Positions 52,319 to 59,163 of a DNA stretch of 64,000 nt are shown here, one piece after another. The translations under genes and the position numbers were made by a program. The stretch lies in NCBI GenBank assembly GCA_963828405.1, contig CAWHEG010000002.1:62001-126000 (forward strand), read 5' to 3'. The first letter of the stretch is position 1. Every line of letters begins with the position of its first letter. A model generated the notes under the pieces. The model worked only from the letters and a program-made list of their open reading frames with translations. It was not told the origin of the DNA and searched no databases. The DNA comes from JANMJD01 sp963828405. GTDB lineage: Bacteria; Actinomycetota; Acidimicrobiia; Acidimicrobiales; Ilumatobacteraceae.

Positions 52319-53889
52319 GCAAGCACTCAGGTGGGTGTCGGGTTCGCGCGGTGAGTGCGTAGTATCCGCATGGGTTCGCGCGGTAGGTGATATTGTTCGG
52401 ATGTGTCGTTGGAGGCCCGGATCGTCGTCTTGGAGGCGTTGAACGCTGAGTTGACCGCGACGAACAGCGAGTTGATGGTGACGATCGAGGCGTTGGGGGC
52501 CCGGATCGTCGAGTTGGAGGCCCGGCTCGAATCGAAGGATTCGGGGAACTCGTCGTTGCCGCCGTCGCGCGATGGGCGTGACCGTCGGGAACGCCGTGCG
52601 GCTGAGCGTGAGGCCCGCAAACAGGCCCGCGTGGATGCTGGCGGGGTGACCCGTGCGCCGGGGAAACAGCCCGGAGCGCCGGGTTCGACGTTGCAGCGCC
52701 GCACCGCGGATGAAGTGGTCCGCCATCGCCCCCGGTGTTGCCGGTCCTGTTCGGCAGACCTCGATGATGCCCCAACGGTTGGTGAGCAGCACCGCCAGGT
52801 TCTCGATATCCCCGAACCCCGGTTGATCGCCACTGATCATGTCGCCGAGCAACGCCGTTGCCGGTGCGGCACGATCACGACCGCGGCGTTCCCACCCGAA
52901 GCGGTCGCGCCGGTCTGTTGGGGGCCACGCGTCAAAGCGGTCGCCGTGTATCTGATGATCCGCCAACACATCCCCCTCGAGCGTGCCAGCGAAGCAATGG
53001 ACGTGTTGTTCGCCGCGGCGGTGTCCGAAGGGTCGTTGGCCGCGTGGCCGCTCGACATCGCCGAACGCCTCGCACCGTTCCGTGCGGAACTGTTCACCCT
53101 GCTGAAAGCGGCTGCAGTGGTATGCGCGGATGAGACCCCGATCCGGGTCGGGACCGCCGGCGGTTACGTCCACACCGTCTCCACGGACACCTTGACGTTG
53201 GTCGCCTACCACGCTCGGCGAGGGATCGAAGCGGTCATCGAGATCGGGCTGCTCCCCAAGTTCCGCGGGACCATCATGCACGACGGCCTCTCCACCTACG
53301 ACACCGCCGAGTTGGCTGAAGCCAGCCACGCGCAATGCCACGCCCACCTGGACCGCCACCTCAAAGATGTCGGGTCCTGGCATCGGACCAAACCATGGTG
53401 CGATGCCATGCGACGACTGTTCGTCGAGATCCACGCCGCTCACCGCGCTGCGGTCGCCGCCGACGACCGGGCAGTCGACCCCGGTATCGCCAACAGTCTG
53501 CGGGAACGTTACGACCAGATCATCAACCAGGCGTTCGAGATCCTCCCACCCGGGCCGCCACCACGACTGCGGAACCGTGGCCGTTGGACCCCGAAAGAAC
53601 GCGACGCCTGGAACCTCGCCACCCGCTTCCGGACCGAACGACCCCAGATCCTCGCGTTGCTCGATGACACCCGAATACCTGCGACAAACAACAACGCGGA
53701 GAGGTCGCTGAGGATGTGCAAGCTCCACGACAAGATCGCCGGCCGGTTCACCAACCCGGCCAACGCCGAAGCCTTCTGCACGATCCGGTCCTACATCCAA
53801 ACCGGCCACAAACACGCACGCGACACCCTCACCGACCTCGTCGCCGCCACCACCAGAACACCCTGGCTACCCACCGCCTGAGTGCTTAC
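52319..53889 (+). mobile_element. complete IS66-family insertion sequence (1,571 bp)
   Basis: The ends are GCAAGCACTCAGGTGG (left, 52319 onward) and GTAAGCACTCAGGCGG (right, reverse complement of 53874-53889), matching at 14 of 16 positions. Flanking 8-bp duplications ATCGGCAA fit the IS66 rule of 8-bp duplications, and the right end begins GTAA as in that family. Two 13-bp direct repeats (52340-52352 and 52372-52384) near the left end may be transposase or promoter sites. It contains one transposase gene. It is inserted about 18 bp upstream of the Cys-rich peptide start codon, directly before that gene's ribosome site. Confidence 0.92.
52403..53881 (+). CDS. IS66-family transposase, single-ORF type
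   Basis: A 492-residue transposase, the only gene of the element. The N-terminus is a leucine-zipper-like coiled coil (EARIVVLEALNAELTATNSE), followed by the K-S-G-N-S-S-L-P-P-S-R motif and an Arg-rich region. A zinc-finger-like CCRSCSADL and CRCG pair comes next. The DDE residues are Asp in CADETPIRV, Asp in MHDGLSTYD and Glu in NNNAERSLRMCK. TnpA and TnpB are absent, as in the ISBst12-like group. The stop codon lies inside the right inverted repeat. The frame is intact, so it may be active. Confidence 0.93.
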   Translation: MSLEARIVVLEALNAELTATNSELMVTIEALGARIVELEARLESKDSGNSSLPPSRDGRDRRERRAAEREARKQARVDAGGVTRAPGKQPGAPGSTLQRRTADEVVRHRPRCCRSCSADLDDAPTVGEQHRQVLDIPEPRLIATDHVAEQRRCRCGTITTAAFPPEAVAPVCWGPRVKAVAVYLMIRQHIPLERASEAMDVLFAAAVSEGSLAAWPLDIAERLAPFRAELFTLLKAAAVVCADETPIRVGTAGGYVHTVSTDTLTLVAYHARRGIEAVIEIGLLPKFRGTIMHDGLSTYDTAELAEASHAQCHAHLDRHLKDVGSWHRTKPWCDAMRRLFVEIHAAHRAAVAADDRAVDPGIANSLRERYDQIINQAFEILPPGPPPRLRNRGRWTPKERDAWNLATRFRTERPQILALLDDTRIPATNNNAERSLRMCKLHDKIAGRFTNPANAEAFCTIRSYIQTGHKHARDTLTDLVAATTRTPWLPTA

Positions 53890-53897
53890 ATCGGCAA
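53890..53897. repeat. IS66-family element, right target-site duplication
   Basis: ATCGGCAA, matching 52311-52318. It is followed at once by the GGAGGGG ribosome site of the next gene. Confidence 0.88.
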
Positions 53898-53907
53898 GGA
53901 GGGGAAA

Positions 53908-54198
53908 ATGGCTAACCGGTTCACGCGCCGGAGCATTCTGGAACGCCTCGCTGTCGGCGTTGGAGTTGTCGGACTCGGCACTGGAGTCGGCTGGGCAGGC
54001 TTTCCTAGCAAAGCTTCTGGGGCGGTGGTTTGCGGAAACTGGGTATTGTATGCCCGTTGCGGAGTCTACTATCAATGCGGACAAAAAAAGTGCTATTGTG
54101 AATACGAGAACAGGCGAATATGTTGCTTCGCTGCTCCCGGTCCTCCTGCGTGCTGGACCGAGACGCAGTACCTAGGGTACTACGAATATCCGTGCTAA
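53908..54198 (+). CDS. Tat-exported Cys-rich small protein (methylamine dehydrogenase small-subunit-like architecture)
   Basis: A 96-residue protein. The N-terminus is a twin-arginine-type signal (FTRRSILERLAVGVGVVGLG). The remaining 55 residues contain nine cysteines (42, 51, 57, 62, 64, 72, 73, 82, 96) and three tryptophans (29, 45, 83). The layout of a Tat-like leader followed by a small multi-disulfide domain resembles the small subunit of methylamine dehydrogenase, although similarity is architectural and no TTQ site is assignable. A GGAGGGG site precedes the ATG. A MauE-like protein, the factor needed for disulfide formation in that subunit, is encoded two genes downstream. Codon use is less G/C-biased than in the host. 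Confidence 0.7.
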   Translation: MANRFTRRSILERLAVGVGVVGLGTGVGWAGFPSKASGAVVCGNWVLYARCGVYYQCGQKKCYCEYENRRICCFAAPGPPACWTETQYLGYYEYPC

Positions 54199-54210
54199 CG
54201 AGGTGATCGA

Positions 54211-54594
54211 ATGAACGAGGAAGAGCACAACAGACTCAGCGAACGTGCCTTCGATATGGGGCCCCTTGGCGGACGGCCGTCCGACATTGAGTATCAGGTT
54301 GTTCCCCTATCGAAGACACGCCCGCTTGAGGGTGCCGGACGAGAGCTCCTGCAAGTCGAACTGAACGGCTATACCTGGACGGTGTTCACCATCGAGCAGG
54401 CGCGCGCTGCTGTGCCCGAGGACGGCTTGCTACACCTTCGGACGAAGGATGGGTGGAAGACGTTCGACCCGGGTGACATTCCTCCTGGGCACGGGCTTGC
54501 CATTGGTGTCCCTCCTCGGCCATACGATCCTAATGACCCGATGGACCGTCACTTGGCGGAGCAGAGCGGGCGAGATCCAAATCGTCCCGGGTAG
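54211..54594 (+). CDS. unrecognised protein of the Cys-rich/MauE cluster, 127 aa
   Basis: An acidic, soluble protein starting MNEEEHNRLSERAFDMG, with a GAGGTGATCGA ribosome site. It contains TWTVFTIEQARAAVPEDG and ends with a Pro/Asp-rich tail (GVPPRPYDPNDPMDRH). No signal peptide, cysteine or known domain was recognised. It lies 12 bp after the Cys-rich gene and 46 bp before the MauE-like gene on the same strand, and shares their less G+C-biased codon use. Confidence 0.6.
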   Translation: MNEEEHNRLSERAFDMGPLGGRPSDIEYQVVPLSKTRPLEGAGRELLQVELNGYTWTVFTIEQARAAVPEDGLLHLRTKDGWKTFDPGDIPPGHGLAIGVPPRPYDPNDPMDRHLAEQSGRDPNRPG

Positions 54595-54640
54595 CGGCCC
54601 GGCCTCGCAGTATTTGCCCGATTTCCCCAAGGAGTAATCG

Positions 54641-55114
54641 ATGCGTGGGCCTCTTGCTGCTGCTTTTGTTGTCTCGGTAGTGCTTGGGTACAGCGGTGCC
54701 TTCAAGGTGGCCGCAGTCCACAGCTTTAGAGCAACTTGGATGTTCCGATCCCAGCTCGGAAGACGGCTCCTAGCCGTGTTACCGCCGGTCGAAATCGCGC
54801 TTGGTGCACTTGTTCCTTTCTATCGGGCGGCAAGGATCACTGCGGTCGGTCTTTTCGCTGTTTTGCTCATTGGGAGAGTGTTGCCTCGGCGTGCGATGTC
54901 CTCGCCGTGTAACTGTGGCGCACCGGGCCTATCTCGATTGCCGGCTAAGGCAGGGAATCTTTACGTGTTGGCACTCGCGGCCGCAGCAGGGCTAGCCAGC
55001 ATCTCGTTCGAGCGTTCTAGTCCAATGTTGGGCGTCACTATTAGCATTCTCGCAACTTCTGCGGGCTTCACCGTTGGTTCGAAGGCGTGGGCGATTGGTG
55101 CAGCGAGATCGTAA
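54641..55114 (+). CDS. MauE/DoxX-like membrane protein
   Basis: A 157-residue membrane protein with about four helices. The N-terminal AAAFVVSVVLGYSGAFKVAA, the acidic-residue helix LPPVEIALGALVPFYRAAR, and the loop CNCGAPGLSRL between helices are typical of the MauE family. MauE is required in methylotrophs for folding of the disulfide-rich methylamine dehydrogenase small subunit in the periplasm. A perfect AAGGAG ribosome site lies upstream. Its presence next to a small Cys-rich exported protein suggests disulfide or redox maturation of that protein. Confidence 0.78.
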   Translation: MRGPLAAAFVVSVVLGYSGAFKVAAVHSFRATWMFRSQLGRRLLAVLPPVEIALGALVPFYRAARITAVGLFAVLLIGRVLPRRAMSSPCNCGAPGLSRLPAKAGNLYVLALAAAAGLASISFERSSPMLGVTISILATSAGFTVGSKAWAIGAARS

Positions 55115-55130
55115 GATCGGTAAGCCACGT

Positions 55131-55538
55131 GTGCGTAGGCGAACGGCTGAGATTGCTCTTCTGTCGGTCGACAACCTACGATCATCTTGGGGCCCTCTCA
55201 CGAGGCGATTCGTCTCGCAAGACGGCGTTGTCGTGCTCGCCTGGGAAGGGCATGGCCTGAAGGTCGAGGACCATCGAGTCGTGAATCGCTACACTACGAC
55301 CGCCTTGGTCGACCTCCTGGTCAGCGTACGCCAAGGAAGGACGGTCGTAATGCTCTATGAGTTTGTGGGAGATGCCACCTGGGCAGGAGCTCGTCGGATT
55401 GCGGATGCCACAAAGTGCCGCACTGTCGAGTTGTCGCCACGAACTTGGTGGACACCTTGGCCGTATCGGCGTCGTGTTCTCTGGGTTCGAAGGCGTCGAG
55501 TGAAGTGGGAGGAGGTTCTGACGGATGACACAGGATGA
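55131..55538 (+). CDS. unrecognised Arg-rich protein of the cluster
   Basis: A roughly 135-residue basic protein. It has a core LLSVDNLRSSWGPLTRRFV, DHRVVNRYTTTALVDLLVSV and RRIADATKCRTVELSPRTWW, and an Arg-rich C-terminus (YRRRVLWVRRRRVKWEEVL). No family recognised. GTG 55131 was chosen; GTG 55098 would overlap the MauE-like gene. It overlaps the acyl carrier protein gene by 14 bp, indicating co-transcription. Confidence 0.5.
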   Translation: MRRRTAEIALLSVDNLRSSWGPLTRRFVSQDGVVVLAWEGHGLKVEDHRVVNRYTTTALVDLLVSVRQGRTVVMLYEFVGDATWAGARRIADATKCRTVELSPRTWWTPWPYRRRVLWVRRRRVKWEEVLTDDTG

Positions 55539-55770
55539 TGTAGCTCAGGCTCTTGTTGAGGCCATGCAGATGGTCACCGGGACGAATTGGCCACGCCCTC
55601 AGCTCGCTGACCGCCTCGACAGCTACGGAATTGACAGCCTCAGCGCTTTGGAGGTCGTGATGCTGTGCGAGAGTCGGCTTCAAGTGTTTCTTGTCGATAG
55701 CGGTATCAACGGGCTCATTACTGTTGGCGACCTCGTGCAAGCCTTCCTCAGCGGCGAGCCATATCGATAG
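55525..55770 (+). CDS. acyl carrier protein
   Basis: An 81-residue carrier protein. The phosphopantetheine motif is YGIDSLSALEVVM, with the attachment serine after Asp. Helical pattern and size fit the family. Acting alone with no ketosynthase nearby, it may carry an acyl or aminoacyl unit for another cluster enzyme, for example the neighbouring sulfotransferase-like protein. It overlaps the upstream gene by 14 bp. Confidence 0.82.
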   Translation: MTQDDVAQALVEAMQMVTGTNWPRPQLADRLDSYGIDSLSALEVVMLCESRLQVFLVDSGINGLITVGDLVQAFLSGEPYR

Positions 55771-55881
55771 ATCGGACAAGCGCGCCGTATCGTCGCTAGT
55801 CGGTGCGTCGCGAATTCAGTAAGGCGGTCGCTGACGTCGTAACCGGCCTGAATGTGGTCGAGCAGGAGGTTCCACCAACTA

Positions 55882-56796
55882 ATGACGCCATCGACGATAG
55901 CTCGTCTGCACCTCGAGGACCTTCTTCGAAGCTCTCGGCTGAGCCCGCAGGGCCGGATCGTTGCCCGTTTCCTGCGTGCTGGCCTTGAGGAGGATGATGG
56001 CGTGATGACGACACATGCACCTTTCGCCGAACCCGCCATTCTCCTCATAGTAGCTCCGCCACGGTCGGGCTCTACATATCTGCTTCATTTGATGAGCCGG
56101 ATATCGCACGTGGGTTATCTCAGGGGTTGGCATTGCGCTGGCACTCCTTCTCAGGCGCCCAGTCACAGGGTCGAGATACGTCGCGAGCACCGTCGCAACA
56201 TGGACCGCCTTGTGCCCGCCTTACTCGAGCGACATCCCATAGCCGTCACTGGCCCGGAGGAACTCAACCAGTACTCAGCGCGCTTCGGCCTAAGTTTGGT
56301 GCATTTGGTTCTTTTTGGCTTCTCACCATTTGAGAATAACTTCTCCACCGCCGCCGGATATCGAAGCAACTCGTTCTGTCGTTCGCTCCAAGAGGAAGTC
56401 TTCGAGTCGAACGATGCTGTCGCCTACTATGTATTGAAGTGCCCACACCTTCACAGTCAGGTCAGTCTCGTTCGAGCGCTCTTCCCGAATGCGAAGACCG
56501 TGAGCATTGCGCGTGATATTGGGCATTCACTTGCTTCTTGGCGGGCGCTCGTCGAGGCGGTTCAGGGTCAAGTCCTCGCGTCTCCCGGCAGATTTGAGAG
56601 CGCTTGGGAGTCTCTTTTTATCCCCGACGTGCCCGCTGACATCATCATCCCTTGGCGGGATTTGGTGGACCGGCCAACATCGGTTGTTGCACAGCTGGAT
56701 GAGGTCATGGGACACGGTCGAGCACTCGACCTGTCGTGTGTTGAGGAGTCCGTCGACTTAGTCGCTGCGGTGCGGCCCCGGCAGAAGGGAACGTAA
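55882..56796 (+). CDS. sulfotransferase-family protein
   Basis: A roughly 304-residue protein. The 5'-phosphosulfate loop is LIVAPPRSGSTYLLHLM, and the 3'-phosphate site is in AKTVSIARDIGHSLASW, as in PAPS-dependent sulfotransferases. The C-terminal PADIIIPWRDLVDRPTSVVAQLDEVM is also typical. Start options are ATG 55882 (chosen, AGGAGG 12 bases upstream) and ATG 55852. It sits 111 bp after the acyl carrier protein gene. The family includes members that act on carrier-bound or lipid substrates; none can be named here. Less G+C-biased codons than host genes. Confidence 0.75.
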   Translation: MTPSTIARLHLEDLLRSSRLSPQGRIVARFLRAGLEEDDGVMTTHAPFAEPAILLIVAPPRSGSTYLLHLMSRISHVGYLRGWHCAGTPSQAPSHRVEIRREHRRNMDRLVPALLERHPIAVTGPEELNQYSARFGLSLVHLVLFGFSPFENNFSTAAGYRSNSFCRSLQEEVFESNDAVAYYVLKCPHLHSQVSLVRALFPNAKTVSIARDIGHSLASWRALVEAVQGQVLASPGRFESAWESLFIPDVPADIIIPWRDLVDRPTSVVAQLDEVMGHGRALDLSCVEESVDLVAAVRPRQKGT

Positions 56797-57193
56797 AGAT
56801 CCGGAGATGCTGGGTGGTCTTTCTGTCGAAATGGGACGCGTGCGTGATGACTCCTTTGCAATAAGGTTTGCTCGGCGGGCCAGTCGGCACCGCTCCCCAG
56901 CGCGGGCCTCGGGCGATGCGGGCATCGAGGGTGTCGAGCATCCCGGAGAGCTTCAACGCTCGTATAGCGGTGTCGAGTTGATGGGCGCGGCTCATGATCA
57001 GGCCACCTCTCCGTCGTCGCCCCCACGGAGCGAGCTCTCAGCTCCGAAGCATGCTCGGTATCCACCGTTCCGTGGTGGCCGCTGAAGCCGCCGACGCCGC
57101 CCGGTATCGCTCCGCGATCCGATCGTCGGTGTCGGCGCTGCCGTCGCGAGTGATGCTTGCTCCGTCGCGATTGGGATCGAGTCTGGCCGGAGG
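56797..57193. other. gap with IstB remnant
   Basis: About 400 bp between the sulfotransferase-like gene and the MazF toxin gene. Only the 5' part of an istB-like gene (56889-56995, minus) is recognisable. Long plus-strand open frames here are Arg/Ser-rich and look like shadows. Confidence 0.5.
56889..56995 (-). pseudogene. IstB (IS21 helper ATPase) N-terminal remnant
   Basis: From ATG 56995 the frame reads HQLDTAIRALKLSGMLDTLD, then ARIARG. This is the conserved opening of IstB. Homology ends after about 30 residues and the ATPase domain is missing. It shows that an IS21-family element was here, now mostly lost. Confidence 0.65.
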
Positions 57194-57502
57194 TCAGCAG
57201 CCGGTGGCGTCGCGGAGGCGTTGGCAGGCTTGGGCTTGCCGGTGCGGTTCGAGCTTGACGAGCCGACGACGGAAGGCGCTGCGAGGGACCGTGTGGATGT
57301 TGTCGAAATTGACGACACAGTCCGAAGGCAAGCCGTCGTGCTGTGCGGTCAGCTCGAGCTCGGAGACGAGTCCGCGTGTGGTGCGGGTGATCGCAGCCAC
57401 GACGACGGCGCCGATGCGGTCCGCGACGGGATCGCGGGTGAGGACGAGCACTGGACGGTCGCCGCCCGGGGTGGCGGCGAACCAGATCTCACCGTGTTGC
57501 AT
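57194..57502 (-). CDS. MazF/PemK-type toxin
   Basis: A 102-residue mRNA-interferase-like toxin. The fold motif GEIWFAATPGGDRPVLVLTRD, the TRTTRGLVSELEL strand and the SDCVVNFDNIHTVPRS segment fit the MazF/CcdB barrel. The start MQHGEIWF lies inside the end of the antitoxin gene (14-bp overlap), the common order of antitoxin first. It degrades RNA at short sequences when the antitoxin is lost. Confidence 0.88.
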   Translation of the reverse strand: MQHGEIWFAATPGGDRPVLVLTRDPVADRIGAVVVAAITRTTRGLVSELELTAQHDGLPSDCVVNFDNIHTVPRSAFRRRLVKLEPHRQAQACQRLRDATGC

Positions 57503-57740
57503 CGGCCCAGTCCGACCAGTCTTCGGCGGGTCCCCACTCGGCGATCTGGCCGATCGCCGACTCATCGGTGGTCAACGGCTGTTCGGCCCAGGTGACGGCG
57601 TCGTGTTCGGAAGCAAGACGGGTGATGTGACGGTGAAGTGCCTCACGCAGCAATTCGGACTTGTCGATGCCGAGTTCGTCCGCCCACCGTTGCGCTTGTA
57701 CCGCTTCGTCGTCCTCGACCCGGAAACTCAACATTGTCAT
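57489..57740 (-). CDS. ribbon-helix-helix antitoxin of the MazF pair
   Basis: An 83-residue protein. The N-terminus MTMLSFRVEDDEAVQAQRWA with LGIDKSELLREALHRHI is a ribbon-helix-helix DNA-binding domain. The acidic C-terminus (TTDESAIGQIAEWGPAEDW) would neutralise the toxin. First gene of a two-gene operon with MazF. Probably represses its own promoter in the 140-bp gap upstream. Confidence 0.85.
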   Translation of the reverse strand: MTMLSFRVEDDEAVQAQRWADELGIDKSELLREALHRHITRLASEHDAVTWAEQPLTTDESAIGQIAEWGPAEDWSDWADATR

Positions 57741-57881
57741 ACATGAAGCCTACATCGTATGACATCCGGTATCCACCGGTGGAGATCGTTCGGTCGGGCA
57801 TGGTGTGGCGCTCGGTATCGGACCGAGGACTGTGCGGCGCGTTGATTCGGTCGGCGAGCGTCGAAGCCCCGTGCTTCGGGT

Positions 57882-58163
57882 TCAGCGTTGCCGGTACACG
57901 CTCGAGCGGTGGTCTATGCGGTGAACGATGACGAGGTGCTGAACCTCGTCGATCTCATAGACGACTCGATACGCGCCACGTCGAGCAGATCGCATATCTG
58001 CGAGTTCGCGTTGCAACGGTCCGCCCACCCGATGTGGGTTGTCGAGCAACGCTCCGAGCATGAACTCGACGATGGCGGCGGCAGTTCCCTCGGCCAACTT
58101 GTTCAGTTGACGTGCTGCCGGTGAGGTGACACGCAGCTCGTAGGGCGACTCGGCGTCACTCAC
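57882..58163 (-). CDS. RelE/ParE-type toxin
   Basis: A 93-residue toxin. The RelE/ParE fold pattern is ELRVTSPAARQLNKLAEG, then VGGPLQRELADMRSARRGAYRVVYEID and a final HLVIVHRIDHRSSVY. The Arg/Tyr residues suit ribosome-dependent mRNA cleavage. The ATG overlaps the stop of the antitoxin gene (ATGA). Confidence 0.88.
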   Translation of the reverse strand: MSDAESPYELRVTSPAARQLNKLAEGTAAAIVEFMLGALLDNPHRVGGPLQRELADMRSARRGAYRVVYEIDEVQHLVIVHRIDHRSSVYRQR

Positions 58164-58432
58164 TTCGAACGGTATCGGGCACGCAGTTCGTCGCCGGTGA
58201 TGAAGTCCCCCGCCGCATGGGCGCGTCGGGACTCGTCCAGTTGCGCCATTGCCTCCGGGTCCGACAGCAACTCGAGCGTGTCCTCAAGTGACTGGAGTTC
58301 TGCAGGGCTGATCAACACCGCAGCGGGCCGACCGTTGCGCGTGACGACGATCCGGTCATGCGTGTGTTCGACACGGTCGATCATCTCGGAGAACTTCGAC
58401 TTCACGTTGGCCAACGACAGCGTCACAGACAT
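58160..58432 (-). CDS. Phd/YefM-type antitoxin
   Basis: A 90-residue antitoxin starting MSVTLSLANVKSKFSEMIDR (an alternative ATG lies two codons upstream at 58438). HTHDRIVVTRNGRPAAVLISPAE is the conserved Phd/YefM DNA-binding segment. The acidic C-terminal part binds the toxin. Antitoxin and toxin form one operon. Confidence 0.9.
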   Translation of the reverse strand: MSVTLSLANVKSKFSEMIDRVEHTHDRIVVTRNGRPAAVLISPAELQSLEDTLELLSDPEAMAQLDESRRAHAAGDFITGDELRARYRSK

Positions 58433-58440
58433 GACCATTA

Positions 58441-58452
58441 TTGTAGTCACAA
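58441..58452. promoter_or_regulatory. candidate antitoxin operator
   Basis: TTGT-AGTC-ACAA, a palindrome 3-9 bp upstream of the antitoxin start codons. Phd/YefM antitoxins repress their own promoters at such sites. Confidence 0.45.
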
Positions 58453-58805
58453 ACCAGCGCGATGCGTCAAAGGCTTCCGGCCAGGAAGCGCTCGGTATCG
58501 AGCGTGTCGACCACCCGACTCCGACCGAAGCGTGCCGGTTCGGCGGCGCGCCATCGGGTGCTTCGGGCCAGCCGGCTGGAACGATGTATGGGAGTCCTGT
58601 GCGGCGAACACGCAACGGGAGCAGTGGTGTCCAATCGGGACATCCTCGAAAGACCGCGCGTCCGGGACCGGCACGAGAACTTCGACAGGGTGCCCGCACA
58701 ACGCTGGCGAATACGGCGCCGGTTGCAGGTGGCATCGCGCCTCGCATTGGCCGTCCCTCCGTCCATACAGCGGCACGCCAGTGGCAACCGAGGCTGAAAA
58801 CCAGA

Positions 58806-58829
58806 AGAGACACTCCGAAGAGTGCCTCT
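58806..58829 (-). terminator. hairpin terminator downstream of tRNA-Glu
   Basis: Ten-base arms (58806-58815 and 58820-58829) with a 4-base loop. In the minus-strand RNA the loop is UUCG and the single mismatch becomes G.U, and the sequence TCTGGTTTTC follows. This fits a factor-independent terminator for the tRNA transcript. It lies on the island side of the right repeat, so it was brought in by the element. Confidence 0.6.
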
Positions 58830-58846
58830 GACCTGGACTTTTATGA

Positions 58847-58892
58847 GCAGCCCCAACGGGATTCGAACCCGTGCCGCCACCTTGAGAGGGTG
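58847..58892 (-). repeat. island right boundary: att-like repeat inside tRNA-Glu
   Basis: The 46 bp identical to 48961-49006. Here it forms the 3' half of the intact tRNA-Glu gene. Confidence 0.92.
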
Positions 58893-58920
58893 GTGTCCTA
58901 GGCCACTAGACGATGGGGCC
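58848..58920 (-). tRNA. tRNA-Glu (anticodon CUC)
   Basis: A 73-nt cloverleaf. It has a 7-bp acceptor stem (GGCCCCA / TGGGGCT, with G1.U72 as in other actinobacterial tRNA-Glu), D arm, anticodon stem CCACC/GGTGG with loop CUCUCAA (anticodon CUC), a T arm around GTTCGAATC, and discriminator G. CCA is not encoded. It is the integration target of the island. Confidence 0.93.
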
Positions 58921-59004
58921 GAGTAGCCAAAGCAATCTAGCAACCACCCGGGCACAGACCAACCGGGAAACGAGGACGGCCGGCCCGGAGGCCGGCCATC
59001 TGAG

Positions 59005-59076
59005 CTGGGGAGCAAGGAATCGAACCCTGAATAACAGAACCAGAATCTGCTGTGTTGCCTGTTACACCACTCCCCA
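59005..59076 (-). tRNA. tRNA-Gln (anticodon CUG)
   Basis: A 72-nt cloverleaf. The U1-A72 acceptor stem (TGGGGAG / CTCCCCA) is typical of tRNA-Gln. The anticodon stem GCAGA/TCTGT encloses loop UUCUGGU (anticodon CUG). T arm GGTTCGATTCC. CCA is not encoded. It lies 84 bp upstream of tRNA-Glu on the same strand. Confidence 0.93.
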
Positions 59077-59163
59077 CGGAGCGGATCAGATGCTAGCGGG
59101 ACGGCCGACCCGCCTCCACCCCGATCGGTGAGACGCGCCGGACCCCGAGCACCGGTGCCGACG

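Larger units (their letters stand above)
58433..58846. other. gap between toxin-antitoxin operon and island right boundary
   Basis: About 410 bp. This is where an integrase gene would normally sit, next to the intact tRNA, but neither strand gives recombinase-like residues. It contains a palindrome TTGTAGTCACAA (58441-58452) upstream of the antitoxin gene, a likely autoregulatory operator. A tRNA-side hairpin lies at 58806-58829. Confidence 0.5.
48961..58892. mobile_element. genomic island integrated in tRNA-Glu(CUC)
   Basis: A 9.9-kb segment bounded by a 46-bp perfect direct repeat (48961-49006 and 58847-58892). The repeat is the 3' half of the tRNA-Glu(CUC) gene from the anticodon stem-loop onward. 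The intact tRNA is kept at the right end, and the displaced 3' fragment marks the left end. The interior contains a truncated MobF relaxase, an IS66-family element, an IstB fragment, a low-G+C cargo block and two toxin-antitoxin pairs. No integrase gene was recognised, so it is probably a degraded integrative or mobilisable element. Confidence 0.85.

Noticed and set aside
55803..55988. Small ORF overlapping the sulfotransferase start
   Set aside because: Third-position bias favours the sulfotransferase frame here, and the ORF breaks into a Pro/Ser-rich tail.
56807..57085. Plus-strand ORF downstream of the sulfotransferase-like gene
   Set aside because: Antisense to the IstB remnant; composition is Arg/Ser-rich without motifs.
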